Positions 1 through 11,518 of a DNA stretch of 64,000 nt are shown piece after piece. This DNA comes from Beta vulgaris subsp. vulgaris (Eukaryota > Streptophyta > Magnoliopsida > Caryophyllales > Amaranthaceae). The notes under the pieces are model-generated. The model searched no databases and was not told the DNA's origin. It saw only the letters and a list, made by a program, of their open reading frames with translations. The stretch spans positions 36,024,200 through 36,088,199 of the forward strand of contig NC_079209.1 in assembly GCF_026745355.1 (NCBI RefSeq), written 5' to 3'. Position 1 is the stretch's first letter. Each line of letters starts with the position of its first letter. The position numbers were made by a program, and so were the translations under genes.

Positions 1-73
1 ACAAAAAATATAAATTTTGTACCTTTCAATGGGGTACATCCAACGATAATGAACTGGTCTGGCAATCAAAGCT

Positions 74-481
74 TCACTTGCAAGGTATATAGTCAAGTGC
101 ATCATAATAACAAAAAAAATATGGTGGGACAATTCTTTCCAGCTCACAAAGGGTCACACCAATTTTATTTTCGAGTTTCTCTAACTCGTCAATCTTCAAT
201 TCCTTGGAACATAACTCTCTAAAAAATTCGCTCAACTTAATAAGTGGACCAGACAATGATTTTGGCCAACAACGTATAGCAAGAGGTAATAGATGCTCCA
301 TGATAATATGATAAGCATGGCTCTTCAAACCAGAGAGTTTACGCTCTTTAAGTGAGGGATTTCTTGAAATATTTGAAGCATAACCACCCATGAATTTGAC
401 ACTAGTCAAAAAATTACACAAATCCCTCTTTAGCTCTAAGGATAATGTATGAGGAGCTGGTGGTTGGTTTACTAAAAGCAT
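74..481 (-). pseudogene. CACTA transposase-associated DUF4218 protein fragment
   Basis: The minus-strand reading frame contains blocks typical of the DUF4218 region found with TNP2-type CACTA transposases: PPAPHTLS, GYASNISRN, KLSGLKSHAYHIIM, LLPLAIR, FFRELCSKEL and TLCELERIVPP. The role of this domain in transposition is not established. Upstream, in a different frame (about 482-525), the sequence encodes MKIRKSLHPIRDA, which resembles the usual preceding (M)xIRKDLHP block. The gene therefore seems to carry a frameshift near 478, and the Met at 481 is probably not the true start. The reading frame stops shortly after PPYFFCYYDALDYIPCK, short of the usual HLxxHL continuation. It lies inside the CACTA element that ends at 881 and is presumably non-functional. 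Confidence 0.82.
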
Positions 482-621
482 CTCTAATAGGATGCAATGA
501 CTTTCTAATCTTCATTTCCCCAAAATCTAGACATGCATTCATATTATCCTTTTTCCTTCAAAATCTAGCAATGTTACGTTCAAGTAAAGTTTCACATACA
601 TTTTTTTCTAAATTTTCCTGA

Positions 622-868
622 TGCTAACAAAAGAATTTTAGAGGCAAGCCTTTTTTTATTAATGCTGAAAACTACTTTTAGAGGCAACATATGATGCTAA
701 AAAAAATAGTTTTAGAGGCAACCATTATTTCGTTGATGCTAAAAACTACTTTTAGGAGTAACCAAAAATTTACGGATGCTAAAAACAACTTTAAGAGGCA
801 ATTAAAGTTAACTAATGTTAAGGAACACTTTTAGAGGTTACAAAAAATTGGTTGCCTCTATAGGCGAA
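622..868. repeat. CACTA subterminal repeat array
   Basis: About six spaced copies of a TTTTAGAGGCAAC-like motif, usually preceded by GATGCTAAAAA, run up to the CACTA tip. Clustered short subterminal motifs are typical of CACTA ends, where they are thought to bind TNPA-like proteins. Confidence 0.75.
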
Positions 869-881
869 TTTTCTTGTAGTG

Positions 882-1247
882 TGCCTTTCCTATATTACAC
901 ACCCCTCATAAAACAATAAAGTAAATAAAATAAACTAGAAGTATTAAAAGAAGTATTAAACTAATAATATTTTATAATTTTTGAATAAATAAAAAAAATC
1001 GTCGAACATAATATATAAATAAAATAAAATAAATGCGGAACTAAATTTCGAAAAAAGAAAAACGAGCCTTATATATATTTCGAAAAATAAAATTTAGAGT
1101 GCTAATTTTCGAATAATAATGTGTTTCAAAAATTAATTTAAACCTAATGAATAAGTAGGAGCTACATTCTAAGAAATTAATTTTAACTAACTAGTTAGTT
1201 AGGCGCCTAAAATTTTAAAATGAACCTAAAGCTCCCAGATAACACTT
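882..1247 (-). mobile_element. Gy4 gypsy 5' leader with primer-binding site
   Basis: Read on the minus strand, this AT-rich segment starts with AAGTGTTATCTGGGAGC (1231-1247), next to the LTR end. That is a degenerate form of the iMet-tRNA primer site TGGTATCAGAGC. The leader, including the TTAGGCGCCTAACTAAC tract, matches the plus-strand leader of Gy2 at about 56865-57200. The body of Gy4 lies to the left, beyond the CACTA insertion and outside the window. Confidence 0.7.
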
Positions 1248-2230
1248 TGTAACACCTCGATAATTCTCTCTTTTTCAAAAATACTTTTCAAATATAAAAC
1301 TAGAGAATCATCAAAGCATTATCGCCCGTGTGATAAGGTATCAGCTTATTCAGAATTTTACAGCGGAAAATATAGAATTAACTTTAAAATTGAAATTTAA
1401 TAAATAACAAAGTCAACTTTAAAACCAAAAAACAATGTTAACGTTAACTCCGAACCAACTTAAATATAAATGTATTAACTATAAAACAATAAATAAATCA
1501 AAATGCTACACAAGCTCTCGATTCATGAACCCCCATGAAGCATCATCTGCACACGCACTAGATCGAATCTGCTCACCAAGAATGGATCATCACAGGATCA
1601 ATAAGGCAAAGCCATGATCAACACATACAAACAAAACACGTAGTTAGCAAAGCTGAGTACTACATAATAAATAAATAAACATTCCTAACATGATACTAAT
1701 AAATATTAAGCAGGGATAAATAACAACATAACAATCAGCAGATAACTTTTACTGAACTAGAATTTAACCACACTTTTATTATTTAATGTAATAGTCATTG
1801 GATCAAGTTGTCTAACTAAAAACCAGCCTTCCCTTTGGAAGACGAAATATGGGCGCGACTCTGTATTCTCATGACCTACGATATCGAGGAACCTTTTTAA
1901 ATAAAAATAGGAACATTAATCAATTCGAATCCAGAAAAAGCCATAGCCCACTCACCATATACCCTAACTCCTGATTGTCCAACTTCAGACGTGCACCAGT
2001 CTAAAGTTTATTACTATCCATGTTTCACTTTACGTGATGTACCATTTATTACTTGTTATGACACACAAGCAACAAAGATAACACATAATCATCCACAACT
2101 CTATTTTTATCTTAGGATTAAATAAGTGATCATAGAACTTACAACCCAAGATTAATTCATTCTTTAATCCAACCTTCCTTATTTGTTGAACCTACCAAAC
2201 AACCAACTTACATAATTAGAAAATAAGGTT

Positions 2231-2455
2231 TTACCGACGGTCAACATCCGTCGGTAAAAACAAGGAGGCCGCCGATAAACTGTTTACCAACGGCCAACCG
2301 TCGGTAAACGGCGGTCGGAAAAACCTCGTTAGTAATACAATATTACCGTCGGATATTCCGTCGGTACTGACGAAATATAAGATTTAAGGGCACCAGTAAC
2401 CGTCGGTAAATTGTTGAATTTTTTTTAATTTTATCGACGGATTAAATCCGTCGGT
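2231..2455. repeat. Subterminal TTACCGACGG repeats, left arm
   Basis: Repeated TTACCGACGG and its complement in both orientations. The right arm lies at about 5108-5300. The repeats could form extended hairpins. Confidence 0.75.
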
Positions 2456-2721
2456 AAAATTAAAAAATATTAGTTAATTAAAAAAAATATTTAAGCGTGG
2501 TAGTTTTTTTTAATTCAGTGATTACAAGTTCAAATATGTAATAAATATACAGAAATTAAACAAATAAGTACAATGTAATATAAATAAACATAAATAACTT
2601 TTTATTTATCAAATTGCAAAACATTACATCAACATATTTGCTTACAAAAATTACATAATCTAACTTCTTAAAAAAATGAATTACATAATTTACATAAACC
2701 TAGAATCTAGCTAAATACATA

Positions 2722-4208
2722 CACTAGTACAGAAAAGGCAATTTGCGTCGGATGTGAGGCGCCTATTTGCGTCGGACTATGGTGCGACGCCAAAGCCCTC
2801 GACGCAAATGACTCAGAAACGATCTGCGTCGTATGCGAAACGACGCAAATTAGTTAAGCTATTTGCGTCGCACGTTGTATACGTGCGACGCAGATGGCTA
2901 CTCAGGCCCAACAACACCAAGCTCAAAGACTAATGTGCGTCGCACATCGCCTAGGGTGCGACGCAGATGAGTGATTTGCGTCGCACCTAGGGCTACGTGC
3001 GACGCAAATTGCCATTTTTTTTTAAAAAAAAAAAATTTTTTAATTAAAAAAACTTGAAATGGCACCACAAAAAAACTTGAAATACTGTACTGTACCAAAA
3101 AAAGACGCAGAGATACAGAAATCATGATGAATACAGAAATACTGCTGTGCTTCATACAACAAAAAAAGACGGAGGACAATTCAAATCATTCAAACAATGT
3201 ACTGTACCAATAATGATGAATCTGTAATACAATATACTCGATGATGCAACCGTTTCAAAAATCATATCAAAAATAAAAAATTCAGATCTAACATACAACA
3301 AAAAAATGAAATTAAAAAACTAAACCTACAAAAAAACCAGATCTAACAAACAGAAATTTCACTAAATAAATATATTTAAAAAAAATTAAAAATCGCGAAA
3401 TGGAACGAACAAATTCGCCAAAAACCAGATCTCGTTCTTCATTCTCAAATCTCATTCTTCAATCTCGTTCTTCAAATCTCTTTCTTCAAATCGCTAAAAA
3501 CCAGATCTAACAGAAAGAAATCTCGTTGTTCAAATTTTAAAAACAAACATAAATATGACAAAACAAAGAAATTCAGAATAAAATTTAAACTAAAAAATAC
3601 CTGAGAAAATAACAAATCAGATGTCGTTGGTGGTGTTTGCAGGCGGTGTTCGACGGACTGAGAGACGTGCAACGAAGAGAGAGACATAAATATGACGGAG
3701 ATTTCGTTCGTTGAGACGTGCAACGAAGAGAGAGAGACGGACTGAGAGACGCGGTGTTCGACGGAGCTTCGGATTTTGCAACGAAGAGAGAGAGACGGAG
3801 GCGCTGATAGATGTGCGAACGATGAGAGAGAGACGGTGATAGGCGGTGTTCGACGGAGACGTGCAACGAAGAGAGAGAGACGGACTGATCAGAGGCGCTG
3901 TGTTTGAGAAGAGAGAGAGAGAAAGAGGCGATGAGAATTGAGAGGGAGGCTAGGGTTTCTGAAGACTCCTTAATATGCGTGTGACTAAGTGAGGCTAGGA
4001 TTTCTGAAGACTCCTTAATATGCGTCGCACCTTAGTGAGGTGCGTTGCAAATTGGTTATTTTGCAACGCACCTAAAAAACGTGCGACGGAAATGGGTCAT
4101 GTTTTGCGTCGCACTCCTCCAACATGCGACGCAAATCCCACCTATGCATCGTTTCCGTGTCTGTGCGACGCAAATAATGGGACGCAAATCGTTCTTTTTC
4201 TAGTAGTG
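2722..4208. mobile_element. Nested non-autonomous CACTA (TTTGCGTCGCAC family)
   Basis: The tips are CACTAGTACAGAAAAGGC and (reverse complement) CACTACTAGAAAAAGAACG, flanked by ATA at 2719-2721 and 4209-4211. Subterminal copies of TTTGCGTCGCAC / GTGCGACGCAAA fill 2745-3010 and 4018-4190. The interior (3020-3960) is AT-rich with GAGAGAGACGGACTGAGAG-type repeats at about 3650-3900. No transposase was seen. It lies wholly inside the CACTA at 2211-5307, so it is younger than that element. Confidence 0.85.
3650..3905. repeat. Local tandem-like repeats (GAGAGAGACGGACTGAG / GTGTTCGACGGA)
   Basis: Short motifs GACGTGCAACGAAGAGAGAG and GGTGTTCGACGGA recur several times with variable spacing. Open frames here on the minus strand are Ser-rich low-complexity translations of the repeats. 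Confidence 0.6.
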
Positions 4209-6120
4209 ATAAACTTGCAAAAAGGACTTCTACACCATATTCAACCTGCAAAAAATCACAAGTTAAAATATTATGAAGTAACAAAGTCTGGAACTAAAAA
4301 TTAAGCGAAAACTAGCAACAAACGAAGTAACAATATTTGTTACGAAAACAAACAAAACCCTAGAATTAAACAAAATTCCGACAGTTTTATGCAATTGAAA
4401 TTCAAACCAGATTTCGCAAAAGTATTTCCCTAAAAAAATCTTAACTGAACTTGCCCCAAAATTCGAACCAAAGTTGCCCCGAAATTTGAACCAAATTTCG
4501 CCCAAATTTGAACCAAAGTTTGCCCAAAATTTGAACCCAAAATTTCCCTAAAATCGAACCAAATTTGGCCCCCATACTCAAACCCACAAACAAATTTCCG
4601 AACCTAATTGAAACAAATAAAACCCCAATTTTCGACACCTATTTACCCCATAACAAACCCATATTTTCGAACCCTAATACCACAAAAAACAAAAAACAAA
4701 AAAAAAACCCAATTGACGAATAAAATTGGAGGAAAATCAAACCGACAATTTAAAACCAGAAAATTTGAAAATCAAAACCCAAAAAACCATAATCATGAAC
4801 TAAATTAACAAAAACCCTTAAATAACCCAGATCTAAGCAAATTAGACAAAAAAATAACAAAAGCTTTTGAACTTACCTTTAAGATTTCGAACAGAGAACC
4901 AACCAAAAATGAAAAAGAAAGGAGGATGAGAGAGAAAGAAAGAGGGGGATGAAAGAGAAAAAAAAAAAAGGGGAGAGAAAGAAAAAGGGGAGAGAAAGAA
5001 AGAGGGGGACCGATAGGTGAGAGAGAAGAGAGAGATTTGTGGATAGAGAGAATGAGAGGATAAGGTTAGAGGGAATGAAGTAATGTCAAGAAAAAAATAG
5101 GGTATTCTTACCGTTGGCTAGGCCGAAGGTAATATATTTTATCCATCGGTAATTACCGACGGGTTACAAGATCCGTCAGTAAAATATGGTATTACCAATG
5201 GAATGTTTGTCCGTCAGTGATTACTAACAGTATTTTTGTTCGTCGGTAAAGTCCGGTAATTCTAATTTTACCGACGGATACTTTAGCCATTGGTAAAATC
5301 CGTTGTGTTACCTTTCAAAGGTATAAAATATCAACTTACCAAATAAGGTTCACAGTCCTCATAGCGTAGTGAAAATAATAATAAAAGAGAACACATTATT
5401 CAATCATGATCCATACCATTAATGAGCTGACAAAGTTCCTATACATGATACTACATAATTTTTCTTCCTAAAATCATGATACTACATCAAACAACACATA
5501 GGTATGTACGTACCTTGTGTAGACAGATCGATAGGCCACTTTAAAAACTATAAAAGTCGTCTAGAGAAAATTCTCCACCTAAAACAACCAATATAATTTA
5601 TAATCAATACTCCAAATATATTCTAGCAACTTTAAAATACTATAAACCTCCTTTAAAAATATTCAAAAGTTGTTTTCATCATTAAAACTTCAATCACTAA
5701 TATCTCCTAGCATATAGTACTACTATTTTAGTCATTAAAATCCATAAAACTCCATTAATAACAACTTTTCTAAAATTCCAAGTCCAATGTATTTATAGGT
5801 ATGTTTTCCTTTTGGCCTTAGAAAAAGGCAATTGGGTTTTAAGTAGGATCGAATGATGAATAGCATTGACGATTTAAAACTTCTAACATCACTAAAAGTC
5901 ATTTCCTAGTCCAATTAGTACTTGGACTCCTCAAGCCCATTTAAACTCCTTTTTCAAATCCAAAAGTATTTAAAATATTTTTCAAAGCATGCCTTAACCA
6001 AATATTGTAACTTCATTAACCTTTAAAGAAATAAATTATTTTAAACTAAATTACATTTAAATATAAATATTTATATACTAAAATATATTGATAAAATCCA
6101 TAAGTTTACAAGGGATTACA

Positions 6121-7020
6121 AAGATGATCCTACCTTCTTAGAGAATTGGATTAGAGAGTTTGAAAAAATATCTTTGGGGATGTAAACTGTCCTGAGGATA
6201 TGAGAGTAGGTCAAGCTATTTTGTACCTAAAGGATGAGGCTTATTTATGGCGGAGAGAAAATAGGGCTAGACTGAGTGATGTAGAAGGTTTTAATTGGAA
6301 TTCCTTTATTACTGCCATAAGGGGGAAGTTTTACCCTGCATTTATGAGGAAACAGAAGGCCCAAGAGTTTATCAAACTGAGGATGGATAGTATGACCATC
6401 TTCCAGTAATATAGTAAGTTCATAGCACTATCAAGGTTTGCACTTGAGGTAGTAGCTACTGAGGAGTTAAAGGCTCAAAGCTTTGAGCAATGTCTGACTG
6501 AGAGATTCAGCTGGAGTTAGGGGTGAGACTTTCTTATCCCTATATATTATGTATCAAAGAGCCTCCCACATTTATGGTCTTCAGTCGAAGCGGGATAGAA
6601 AGAACGATGTACTAGGCGAGAAAAGAAAAGATTTCAATGCTGTGGAAATCAAGGGAACTTCAAGAAGAACAAGAATGGGAAGGGGAATTTCCAAGGGAGA
6701 AATAATCAGGGCTATAATAATAAGGGTCAATATGAGAAAGTGTACCACTGTAACAAGTTCAACAATAAGCATCCTGGTAAAGATTGCAAGGGGGACTTAG
6801 TGACCTGTAACTATTGTCATAAGAGGGGCCATAGGGAATATGAGTGTTTTGCTAAGCAAAAGAAGTATTAGAATGACAATGGGAGTGATAATCAGGTGAG
6901 ATCTGGGTTCAACCAATCGGGAAACCAAGGTTCTAAGCATGTAGGGTCGTAGAACAACCAAGGGAGTCATAGTAAGCTTGTTAGTGAGAACCACAACCAG
7001 AATAAGGCTCCAGGTAAATT
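6121..7020 (+). pseudogene. Gy1 gag remnant
   Basis: This encodes the capsid/nucleocapsid polyprotein of a Ty3/gypsy element, which packages element RNA. Visible are the capsid-like blocks PTFLENWIREFEK and MRVGQAILYLKDEAYLWRR (open 6200-6409), and a CCHC zinc knuckle CNYCHKRGHREYEC at about 6806-6850 (CX2CX4HX4C). In-frame stops (for example after 6409) and frameshifts break it. The homologous segment in Gy2 is at about 58745-59145. The amino end is lost at the junction with the Gy4 LTR at 6120/6121. Confidence 0.75.
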
Positions 7021-7029
7021 GTTCGTGAT

Positions 7030-7510
7030 GAGTGGCAATGAAGCTAAAAGATCTGCCAACGTAGTTTATGGTACTTTTTCTATTAACTCCGTTCTCATTA
7101 AAACATTGTTTGATTCGGGGGTGACTTATTCTTTTGTTTTGTCGTCTGTCTTTAAGAGTCTGGGGTTAGTAGATTTTGAATTAATTGATTAATTTGCCTA
7201 TTAGTATACCTATTGAAGAGATAATAAGGTGTAATAAGCTGTTTAATTGTGTATTTCCTTCTGATTTATAGAATTCAATTCGGGAGACCTGGATGTTATT
7301 CTTGGAATGAATTGGTGTTAGGTTTCTACAAGGCCTAAATAGATTGTGAAGTTCAGAAAGTAGTTTTGAGAAACCCTTTGAGGAAGTTGACCTCATATAG
7401 ACGTTTTAAGAAGCCTAAGAACTTTGGGGTTATTTCTTCAATGCAAGTGAGGAAGTTGATGCAGAAGGGGTGTGAGCTATTTTTCTATAGTGTGCAGGAT
7501 GTGAGTTAAG
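7030..7510 (+). pseudogene. Gy1 aspartic protease remnant
   Basis: The retroelement aspartic protease matures Gag-Pol. The sequence around 7090-7140 translates to SVLIKTLFDSGVTYSF, where DSG is the active-site triplet (normally D[TS]G, so consistent). Further along, FNSGDLDVILGMNW (7268-7318) is the usual downstream block. Several stops lie between 7185 and 7360. The linker to RT, with RRFKKPKNFGVISSMQ, follows at 7396-7450. Broken. Confidence 0.7.
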
Positions 7511-8532
7511 AGGTTGGGGTGAATATGGACAATGTTCCAATTGTGAATAAGTTTATGAATGTATTTTCGAGTGAGATTTCGGGTATGCCACCTGCTAGGG
7601 CTGTTGAATTCACCATAGACCTAGTTCCTAGAACTACACCTATATCAAAGACACCTTATAGAATGGCACCTCTTGAGATGAGTGAGTTGAAGATGCAATT
7701 TCAAGAATTGTTGGATAAGGTTTATATTAGGCCTAGTGCATCACCCAAGGGAGCTCCTATACTGTTTGTGAAAAAGAAGGATGGGAGTATGAGGTTGTGT
7801 ATTGACTATAGGGAACTCAACAATGTAACCAGCAAGAACAAGTATCCTTTGCCTAGGATAGATGACCTACTCGATCAGTTAAATGGAGCGAGTGTGTTCT
7901 CGAAGAATAATTTACGTTTGGGGTATCACCAGTTCAGAGTAGCTGATAAGGATGTACCTAAGACTGCGTTTAGGACACGTTATGGTCATTATGAGTTCAC
8001 TGTAATGCCGTTTGGGTTAACTAATGCTCCTGCCATATTTATGGATTTGATGAATAGGATTTTCCATGAGCTCTTAGGTAAGTTCGTGGTGGTATTCATT
8101 GATGATATTCTTATCTATTCGAGGAATGAAGTAGAGTATGATGAGCTCTTGAGGATTATATTGGAGACATCGAGGAAGAATCAATTGTATGCCAAGTTCT
8201 CTAAGTGTGAGTTTCGTTTCGAGAAAGTAGCACTTTTAGGTCACTATATATCTAAAGAAGGAGTCTTTGTAGATCCTTCTAAGATTCAAGCTGTGAGTGA
8301 GTGGTCAACTACAAAGAATGTGTCAGGCATGAGAAGTTTCATAGGTCTAGCTGGCTAGTATAGGAGATTTGTGAGAGATTTCTCGAAAATAGGGAGGCCA
8401 ATGACTAATTTGATGAAGAAAGAGTCCAAGTCTGAGTGGAGTGAGAAGTGTGAGGGAATTGAGGTGTATAGTTATGCTTCAAAGAATGGTTTGGGATGTG
8501 TATTACAGCAAAATAGGAAGGTAATCGTGTAT
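7511..8532 (+). pseudogene. Gy1 reverse transcriptase, truncated by an insertion
   Basis: The open stretch 7519-8358 carries the Ty3-type [69 protein letters not shown], and the catalytic box FIDDIL at 8095-8112 (FxDD variant of YxDD, normal for this clade). The substitution S(K/N)NNLRLGYHQ in place of the usual SKIDLRSGYHQ removes the first catalytic Asp, so activity is unlikely. A stop at 8356-8358 follows FIGLAG. Reading continues to SKNGLGCVLQQNRKVIVY at 8532, where the solo LTR at 8533 cuts the RNase H start. It resumes at 11519. Confidence 0.88.
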
Positions 8533-11518
8533 TGACAGGCTAAAGTCGTATCACCTAATCAAAAATAACTTAAGGTCCACTAACTAGTAGTCACGGAAGT
8601 CAGGATTAAATCCACAGGGTTAAAGTTATATTATTATATATGAACTCTAATATTATAGTAACAAAATCAGATGAAGATGGTTTGTGTTACTAAACTAAGC
8701 AAATAGCAGAACTAAACATGAAGGTATAAATCAATTAATAAAGTACTAGAATTATGGATCACTATGCATACCATTCAGGAAATCAGGGACGAATAATAAC
8801 CACCTAATAAGTCAAATTATCTAGGGCACATGTAATTTTTCTCAAACATTACCTCCCTCAAAGATCACCTAATCGCTCTCGCATGGTCAAGGGTCACTTT
8901 GCCTAATGATTGAAAGCATATACAGTATCTCTCCTCTCGAAGTAGATTCAGTATTGCGATATTAGAAATATAAATCAGGCCTAACTTATAAATCTAGCAT
9001 GAACGATTCAACCACTGGAAAAATTGAAATCCAGGGTAATTAGACTAATTTATCAATCTCTCGTTGCATATATAGATCCCCACAATCATAGAAATAAAAC
9101 TACTCATTCATAATTATGAAAAACATAACAAAATCAATTTAAAAACTCATGCTTTACATTGCAAATAACTAAGAAAGTAATCTAATCAACAATAGAGAAA
9201 GTGATAAAGAAAGATTACCAAATTGAATGATTGTATTGAACTTGTGAATAAGACAAAGGTTCGATCTTGAATTGAAAGTAAAAAGCAATAAACTAGGGTT
9301 CTTAAATCACTCTCTAGAGAAAACTATGAAAACTAATATTAAAACCAAGATTAATAATAGAAATTCTAATTTTCCTATTTATACAAGTCCTAAAACCAAT
9401 AGGAAAAAGTCTTAAAAACCAGCCCGGAATTCATTAAAAAGCGCGTGGCGGGTCGTCGCTCGATCGGGCCAACTACGCCCGACCCAATCAGGCTCTAAAG
9501 CACTGATAGCAGCATGAAACTACAGGTGTCTGATGCAATCGGGCCGATCCGCCCGATGTCATCGAGTCGTCTGTTAACTCAGCAGTGGCACAACATAAAT
9601 TTCCCTTGGCGCCCGATGAAGTCGGGCCAAATCGCCCGATCGAGCGTCAACAGCGAATTACGATAGGTCTTTGAACGCCCAATCGGGCCCACAATAAAAG
9701 TTATTTGTTCCTGTTGGGTGCCCTATTGGGTTGTAGAGCCCGATTGGATTGGGCCAATCATCCTTTACTCATTTCTTGGCTTCAAGTGCCAAATCCAGTA
9801 GTAGAATAATTGCTTATTGCTGCAGTGATATTGTTGCGGTTTTACCCATATGCAGCAATATATAACGTAAAAAGAAAAGGTACAATATAAAATAACCATA
9901 TTGTTGCGGTTTCGGCCGAAAATCGCAGCAATATGGTTTGGAAGAATTTTTTTCATAATTTTTGACTATTTGACCAACATATTGTTGCGGTTTTCGGCAA
10001 GAACCGCAGCAATATAAAAAAATTATTATTTGAACCTATTGTTGCGGTTCCTAAAAAAAACCGCAGCAATAGGCTTTTGAAATTAATAATAAAAGAATTT
10101 ACCTGGAGTTTTAAACACTCCTATCTCTCCTCTCATCACGCGTCTCTGGCTTTCTCTCTTCCTCTCTATCTCTCTCTCCTCCTCTCTTCCTCTCTTCCTC
10201 TTCAGTTTCACGACTGTTCCCCCACTCCCTCCTCCTCCACCACCATATAAAACTACCTCCTTCTCTTCCGACCTTGTACAACTTCCACCAACCAGCACCG
10301 AGATTTACCTTAAACTCTGTGAAGGTGGAGATAACTCCCCTGAACCCCGACCTTGTACAGCATCTGATTCCTTCAAACACTTGCTGCTAGAACCACGACC
10401 GTTCATCTTCAACCACCTTCACGCGTTCGTTCGCCAGATTCAATTCTTCACCTTCGCGCTAGATTCAACCCTTCACGCCGTTTGCCTTCAATCGCCAGAT
10501 TCAACCCTTCACGCCATTCGTTTTTTTGTTTTTTTAGATAGATTTCCGATCGTTTATTTCCTTTTTTTAGATAATCGATCATTTTTTTTCGATCGTGTTT
10601 TTCTTTTTTGTAGATATTAGATCGCCAGATTCGACATTTTGATCGTTTTTTTTCTCGTGTAGATATTCGATTTTCTTTTTTCGTTTTTTTTTCCATTTTT
10701 TTCGCTTTTTTTTTAGATATGTTGTTTTTTTTTCCTTGTAGATCCTTTTTTTGGTCGCTTTTTCATTTTTAGTTTTAGATAGTTTTTTTTTTCGTTTTAT
10801 TTTTAAGATCTGTTTATTTTTTTTTAAATCGTTTTTTCCAGTTGCTTTTTCGTTTTATATTTTATTCTTTTGTAATATTAATTAGATTTTTCATCTTTAT
10901 ATTTTGATGATATTCATGTCATTTTATCTATTTATCTTTAGTTGGTCTGTGAATTCAATGGATAGTGAATGACTTAGTTATTCGGTTTTAATATTTCAAA
11001 TTTAATCGACAAATGCAAAAAAAAAATGTACTTGTACCAGGACATGTTGCTGCGGTTTTGGCTTGAAATCGTAGCAATATATTAACTTTTTCTGATATAA
11101 AATAATAATATTGTTGCGGTTTACGCTAGAAACCGCAACAATATGTTGAAATATGCTGCAGTTAAAAACCATAGCAATATATTATTTACCTATTGCTGCC
11201 CTCTTAATTAATGCGCGGTCAAAATCGCCGTAATAGGCTACTTAAAGGTCACATCAATAAGCATTTATTCTACTAGTGATCTTCAGCTCTTCTTTTACTC
11301 TCGAAAGTCAACATCAAACCTCAAACCTCTCCAATCAAGTGTAGCGGTCATATAACAGTTAGAAAGTAGGGAGTTGTTCCATAAAACCTGCAATTCGACA
11401 CAAAACAACAAACCACAACTAGATGGAGAAAGTTAGTACAAAATGGCTCCTAAGAGCAACATAAGCATCCCTTAGCATATAAGTAGGGGAAAAAATTCTA
11501 TATAAAATCATAACATCA
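8533..11518 (-). mobile_element. Solo LTR (about 1.5 kb) inserted in Gy1 pol, itself split by a CACTA
   Basis: The insert starts TGACAGGCTAAAG and ends ATAACATCA, so it has TG...CA termini. It is flanked by TGTAT (8528-8532) and CGTAT (11519-11523), a 5-bp duplication with one change. The host frame is restored exactly (V-Y / A-S-R-Q-L). No internal coding region or primer site was seen, so a solo LTR is the best call. A minus-strand TATA (TTGTATAAATAGGA, about 9374-9387) suggests minus orientation. LTR sequence is 8533-9795 and 11279-11518. GC-richer GCCCGATCGGGC-like motifs recur at 9450-9750. The lineage is not recognised. Confidence 0.7.
9796..11278. mobile_element. Non-autonomous CACTA, family D copy 1 (AACCGCAGCAATA)
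   Basis: The tips are CAGTAGTAGAATAATTGC and (reverse complement) CACTAGTAGAATAAATGC, flanked by ATC at 9793-9795 and 11279-11281. Subterminal ATTGTTGCGGTTT / AACCGCAGCAATA copies lie at 9825-10070 and 11040-11260. The interior has a pyrimidine-rich block (10110-10370) and T-rich sequence to about 10870, with only low-complexity frames. It is a close relative of the element at 13241-14655. Confidence 0.88.

Larger units (their letters stand above)
1..881 (-). mobile_element. CACTA (En/Spm) transposon, right end; continues beyond the window
   Basis: The right terminus reads (reverse complement) CACTACAAGAAAATTCGCC and ends at 881. This is the canonical plant CACTA tip. Just inside it (about 620-870) lie repeated subterminal motifs, and further in is a TNP2-associated DUF4218 fragment on the minus strand. 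The left end is outside the window, so the 3-bp target duplication cannot be checked. The element interrupts the 5' leader of the minus-strand gypsy element Gy4, whose leader and primer site follow at 882-1247. Confidence 0.85.
2211..5307. mobile_element. Non-autonomous CACTA-like element (TTACCGACGG family)
   Basis: The element is flanked by TTA at 2208-2210 and 5308-5310 and inserted into the Gy4 LTR. The empty-site sequence is visible in the related LTR near 47245 (CAATCTTACCTTTCAAAGG). The ends start CATAATTAGAAAATAAGG and (reverse complement) CACAACGGATTTTACC, which are diverged CACTA tips. Many copies of TTACCGACGG / CCGTCGGTAA lie at 2231-2450 and 5108-5300. The interior is AT-rich with no convincing transposase. 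A second CACTA is nested at 2722-4208. Apparent reading frames at 4263-4808 lie in repetitive noncoding sequence. Confidence 0.75.
1248..6120 (-). mobile_element. Gy4 Ty3/gypsy 5' LTR (minus strand), split by a CACTA
   Basis: On the minus strand the LTR runs from TGTAATCCCTTGTAAAC (ending at 6120) to CGAGGTGTTACA (1248). These ends match the Gy1 and Gy2 LTRs. Shared internal blocks include the ACGGGCGATAAT tract near the 3' end and a TATA-like CTATAAATACAT (minus strand, about 5792-5803). The segments 1248-2210 and 5308-6120 are LTR; the rest is the CACTA inserted at 2211-5307. The LTR abuts the gag of Gy1 at 6121 in opposite orientation, which suggests Gy4 inserted into Gy1. Confidence 0.8.

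Noticed and set aside
3472..3866. Ser-rich frames on the minus strand
   Set aside because: Translations of GAGAGAGACGGA repeats in a non-autonomous CACTA.
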